A stretch of DNA of 8,550 nt from Rhodanobacteraceae bacterium UBA703. GTDB lineage: Bacteria; Pseudomonadota; Gammaproteobacteria; Xanthomonadales; Rhodanobacteraceae. A program made the translations under genes and the position numbers. The DNA lies in contig DBMH01000253.1 of assembly GCA_002297645.1 (NCBI GenBank), forward strand, positions 1 to 8,550. The letters run 5' to 3'. The notes beneath the pieces were generated by a model that saw only the letters and a list, made by a program, of their open reading frames with translations, was not told where the DNA came from and made no database searches. Below are positions 6,298-8,550 of the stretch, piece after piece (the stretch's first letter is position 1; every line of letters begins with the position of its first letter).

Positions 6298-7416
6298 ATG
6301 CAACGCCTCGCCCTGATCACTGCCGCGCTCGCGATGAACGCCTGCGCGGCGAAATCCACGCCCCAGGTCCCGCTCGACACGCTCGTGCTGCCGCCCGGCT
6401 TCCGCATCGCCCTCTACGCGACCGGCGTCGAGGGCGCGCGCCAGCTCGCGCTCGGCGCGAAGGGCACGGTGTTCGCCGGCACGCGCGACGCCGGCAAGGT
6501 CTACGCGATCAGCGACACCGACGGCGACGGTCGCGCAGACAAGGTGCGCACGATCGCGTCCGGCCTGCAGCTTCCGTCCGGCATCGCGTTCCGCGACGGC
6601 GACCTCTACGTCGGCGCGGTCAGCCGCATCCTCGCCCTGCGTGGCATCGAGGACCGCCTCGACGATCCGCCGAAACCCGAGGTCGTCACCGACAAGCTGC
6701 CGGACAAGGTCCACCACGGCTGGAAGTTCATCGCGTTCGGACCCGACGGCCGGCTCTACGTGCCGGTCGGCGCGCCGTGCAACATCTGCGCCGAGGACGG
6801 GAACTTCGCGAAGATCCTCAGCATGAAGCCCGACGGCAGCGACTGGCGCGACGAGGCGTTCGGCGTGCGCAACACGGTCGGCTTCGACTGGCAGCCCGGA
6901 ACCCGCGAACTCTGGTTCACCGACAACGGCCGCGACCTGCTCGGCGACGACCTGCCGTCCGACGAGCTCGACCGCGTCACGCGCCGCGGCGAGCACTTCG
7001 GATTCCCGTACTGCCACCAGGGCGACACGCCCGACCCGGAATTCGCCGCCGGCCGCTCGTGCAGCGAGTTCACGCCGCCGGTGTCGAATCTCGGCGCCCA
7101 CGTCGCCGCGATCGGCATGCGTTTCTACACCGGCGCGATGTTCCCGGCCGAATACCGCAATGCCGCGATCATCGCCGAACACGGCTCGTGGAACCGCACG
7201 AAGAAGTCCGGCTATCGCGTCGTCGCCGTCGAGCTCGACGGTGCGAAGGTGACGAAGCAGCAGGTGCTCGTCGACGGCTTCCAGCGCGACGAGGTCGCCT
7301 ACGGCCGTCCGGCCGACGTGCTCGTCATGCCGGACGGCGCGCTGCTGGTGTCCGACGAATACGCCGGCGCCGTCTACCGCATCACGTACGCGGCTCCCGC
7401 CGCGAAGAAGGAATGA
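6298..7416 (+). CDS. PQQ-dependent sugar dehydrogenase family protein (sorbosone/glucose dehydrogenase beta-propeller), probable lipoprotein
   Basis: This 372-residue protein belongs to the soluble-glucose/sorbosone dehydrogenase superfamily (COG2133), six-bladed propellers that oxidise aldoses or related sugars in the periplasm using PQQ. Residues 1-15 are a short hydrophobic export signal, and Cys16 in LAMNAC is a possible lipid-attachment site, though the lipobox is imperfect. Mature landmarks are a calcium-binding-like DTDGDGRAD (73-81), the paired His139-His140 of HHGW, FGPDGRLYVPVG (147-158), RNTVGFDWQPGT (191-202), the FTDNGRD motif (207-213), GFPYCH (235-240) and EHGSWNR (294-300). 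These match the family's cofactor and metal-site blades. Cys161/Cys164 (CNIC), Cys239 and Cys255 could form disulfides. It begins 32 bp after the TPR-sulfotransferase stop. No PQQ biosynthesis gene is present in the window, so cofactor supply and actual substrate are unproven; many members are of unknown substrate. Confidence 0.9.
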   Translation: MQRLALITAALAMNACAAKSTPQVPLDTLVLPPGFRIALYATGVEGARQLALGAKGTVFAGTRDAGKVYAISDTDGDGRADKVRTIASGLQLPSGIAFRDGDLYVGAVSRILALRGIEDRLDDPPKPEVVTDKLPDKVHHGWKFIAFGPDGRLYVPVGAPCNICAEDGNFAKILSMKPDGSDWRDEAFGVRNTVGFDWQPGTRELWFTDNGRDLLGDDLPSDELDRVTRRGEHFGFPYCHQGDTPDPEFAAGRSCSEFTPPVSNLGAHVAAIGMRFYTGAMFPAEYRNAAIIAEHGSWNRTKKSGYRVVAVELDGAKVTKQQVLVDGFQRDEVAYGRPADVLVMPDGALLVSDEYAGAVYRITYAAPAAKKE

Positions 7417-7570
7417 GCGGTCCGCGGAACCGTTCCGGCACCGGGACGTGCCGTCGTGTCGATCGCGCAGTCGTTCGATGCGACACAGGTGGCGCGGCCC
7501 CGCCGCAGCCGTTTCCCCGCGGACCCTGGCCGATGGGCCGGATCCGCGCCCCGATCGAGTGAACCCCGCC

Positions 7571-8203
7571 ATGCACCTCCACAGCGACGATTTCGACGAC
7601 CGGCAACCGATCCCCGCCGCCCTCGCGTTCGGCCAGCCCGGCGCGAACGGCGAGCCCTGCGTGTTCGCCGCCAACCGCAACCCGCACCTCGCATGGAGCG
7701 AGGTACCGGAAGGCACGCGCTCGTTCGCGCTGCTGTGCATCGACGTGGACGTCCCCACGGTGGGTGACGACGTCAACCAGCCGGGCCGCCGCGTACCTGC
7801 CTCGCTGCCGCGCACGGAGTTCGTGCACTGGCTGCTCGTCGACGTGCCGGCGCAGGCGCGCGAGGTCGCGCAAGGCGCCTGCAGCGACGGTGTCGTGGCG
7901 CACGGCAAGCGCGAGCCGGAAGGGCCGGCCGGCTCGCGCCAGGGCCTCAACGACTACACCGGCTGGTTCGCCGGCGACGACTCGATGGCCGGCGACTACC
8001 TCGGCTACGACGGCCCGTGCCCGCCGTGGAACGACGAACTCGTGCACCACTACCGCTTCGTGCTGCATGCGCTCGACGTTCCCTCGCTCGACCTGCCCGC
8101 GCGCTTCACGCTCGCCGACGTGCGCAAGGCGATGCACGGCCACGTGCTCGCCGAGGCGACGCTGACGGGCACCTACACGCTCAATTCCGCGCTGCGCGGC
8201 TGA
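7571..8203 (+). CDS. YbhB/YbcL-family Raf kinase inhibitor-like protein (PEBP fold)
   Basis: This 210-residue protein has the phosphatidylethanolamine-binding protein fold. The opening pattern SDDFDDRQPIP (5-15) is the usual YbhB-like N-terminus. NRNPHLAWSEVPEGTRSF (35-52) is followed by the anion-pocket motif DVDVP (58-62), then FVHWLLVDVP (84-93, His86). The second conserved region is GYDGPCPP (145-152) with HHYRFVLHALD (159-169). These are the residues that line the ligand pocket of PEBPs; the bacterial ligand is generally unknown. It is longer than Escherichia coli YbhB (about 158 residues) because of insertions around 63-83 and 112-144. The ATG at 7571 is chosen because it gives the normal family N-terminus; a same-frame GTG at 7448 would add 41 residues of unrelated low-quality sequence. 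There is no clear Shine-Dalgarno. The preceding 154-bp spacer holds an inverted repeat but no gene. It is probably cytoplasmic. Confidence 0.9.
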   Translation: MHLHSDDFDDRQPIPAALAFGQPGANGEPCVFAANRNPHLAWSEVPEGTRSFALLCIDVDVPTVGDDVNQPGRRVPASLPRTEFVHWLLVDVPAQAREVAQGACSDGVVAHGKREPEGPAGSRQGLNDYTGWFAGDDSMAGDYLGYDGPCPPWNDELVHHYRFVLHALDVPSLDLPARFTLADVRKAMHGHVLAEATLTGTYTLNSALRG

Positions 8204-8204
8204 C

Positions 8205-8531
8205 GTGACCGACCTCGCCGCCCGCAGCCGCGCCGCACGCACGCTGGCCGAGCAGGGCCGCATCGGGGAGGCGGAACAGGCCTTCGCGCACGTGCTGCGC
8301 GAGGTGCCGGACGACGCCGACGCATTGAATTTCCTGGCGCTGTGCGCGCACGGCCGGGGTCGCGCCGAGGAAGCATTCGACCTGCTGGAGCGCGCGCGGC
8401 GGTCGCATCCCGCGGATGCGGTCACGCTCGGCAACCTCGGTGTGCTGTATCGCGAACGCGGCCGGCTCGACGAGGCGCGCGACGCGCTCGCCGCCGCATT
8501 TCCGGAGCGAGTCGCGGCAGCGAACGTGTAG
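8205..8531 (+). CDS. Short TPR-repeat protein (possibly truncated)
   Basis: This 108-residue protein starts with GTG one base after the PEBP stop (TGA C GTG), indicating coupled translation. It consists of about two and a half to three tetratricopeptide repeats: residues about 4-36 (LAEQGRIGEAEQAFAHVL), 38-70 (DADALNFLALCAHGRGRAEEA) and 71-100 (DAVTLGNLGVLYRERGRLDEA), ending AAANV. The helices have normal TPR spacing and GC-biased codons typical of the neighbours. In many proteobacteria such an N-terminus continues into more TPRs and a catalytic domain such as aspartyl/asparaginyl beta-hydroxylase or sulfotransferase. Here it stops at TAG 8529-8531 and a hairpin follows immediately. Reading the last 30 bases in the other two frames gives no recognisable TPR continuation, so a simple single-base frameshift is not obvious. 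It may be a genuine small adaptor protein or a truncated gene. Confidence 0.75.
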   Translation: MTDLAARSRAARTLAEQGRIGEAEQAFAHVLREVPDDADALNFLALCAHGRGRAEEAFDLLERARRSHPADAVTLGNLGVLYRERGRLDEARDALAAAFPERVAAANV

Positions 8532-8547
8532 TCAGTCGACGGACTGA
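8532..8547 (+). terminator. Hairpin directly after the short TPR gene, candidate intrinsic terminator (edge-truncated)
   Basis: TCAGTC (8532-8537) and GACTGA (8542-8547) form a perfect 6-bp stem with the four-base loop GACG, starting right after the TAG stop. The window ends with TTC, so a U-tract cannot be verified. The placement fits a terminator for the 3' end of this gene cluster. Confidence 0.45.
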
Positions 8548-8550
8548 TTC

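Overview
This 8.55 kb window is GC-rich (roughly 70%) and densely coding, with strongly G/C-biased third codon positions. The gene complement, the codon use and a leaderless-type promoter (a TAnnnT box about 7 nt before a start codon) fit a free-living, high-GC gammaproteobacterium of the Xanthomonadales/Lysobacterales type. That placement is inferred from style; there is no rRNA or other marker gene here.

Layout. (1) 1-2069, plus strand: the C-terminal tail of a protein resembling CPA1-type Na+/H+ antiporters, then a PlsC-like lysophospholipid acyltransferase (271-1074) whose stop overlaps the start of a YheT-type alpha/beta hydrolase (1074-2069). (2) 2070-2488: a 419 bp gap between convergent genes, slightly less GC-rich than its surroundings. 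It has a short direct repeat and a hairpin beside the ATPase stop, and no convincing gene. (3) 2489-3973, minus strand: a complete Ycf46-like AAA+ ATPase. (4) 3974-4183: a divergent intergenic region with a -10-like box and a perfect 7-bp hairpin in the presumed leader of the next gene. (5) 4184-8531, plus strand: a 693-aa TPR-sulfotransferase fusion; a PQQ-type sorbosone/glucose dehydrogenase beta-propeller with a strong Shine-Dalgarno and a probable lipoprotein signal; a YbhB/YbcL-type PEBP protein; and a short 108-aa TPR protein followed directly by a hairpin at the window edge.

How the genes may work together. The acyltransferase and hydrolase are translationally coupled and both belong to lipid/ester chemistry, so a shared role in membrane lipid turnover is plausible. 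The ATPase stands alone. The four genes from 4184 onward run the same way with gaps of 32, 154 and 1 nt; no shared pathway is evident. No phage, IS element, CRISPR array, RNA gene or recognisable defence system is visible. The best leads are the TPR-sulfotransferase with a non-canonical PAPS-binding loop, the isolated short TPR protein with its trailing hairpin, and the convergent intergenic gap.
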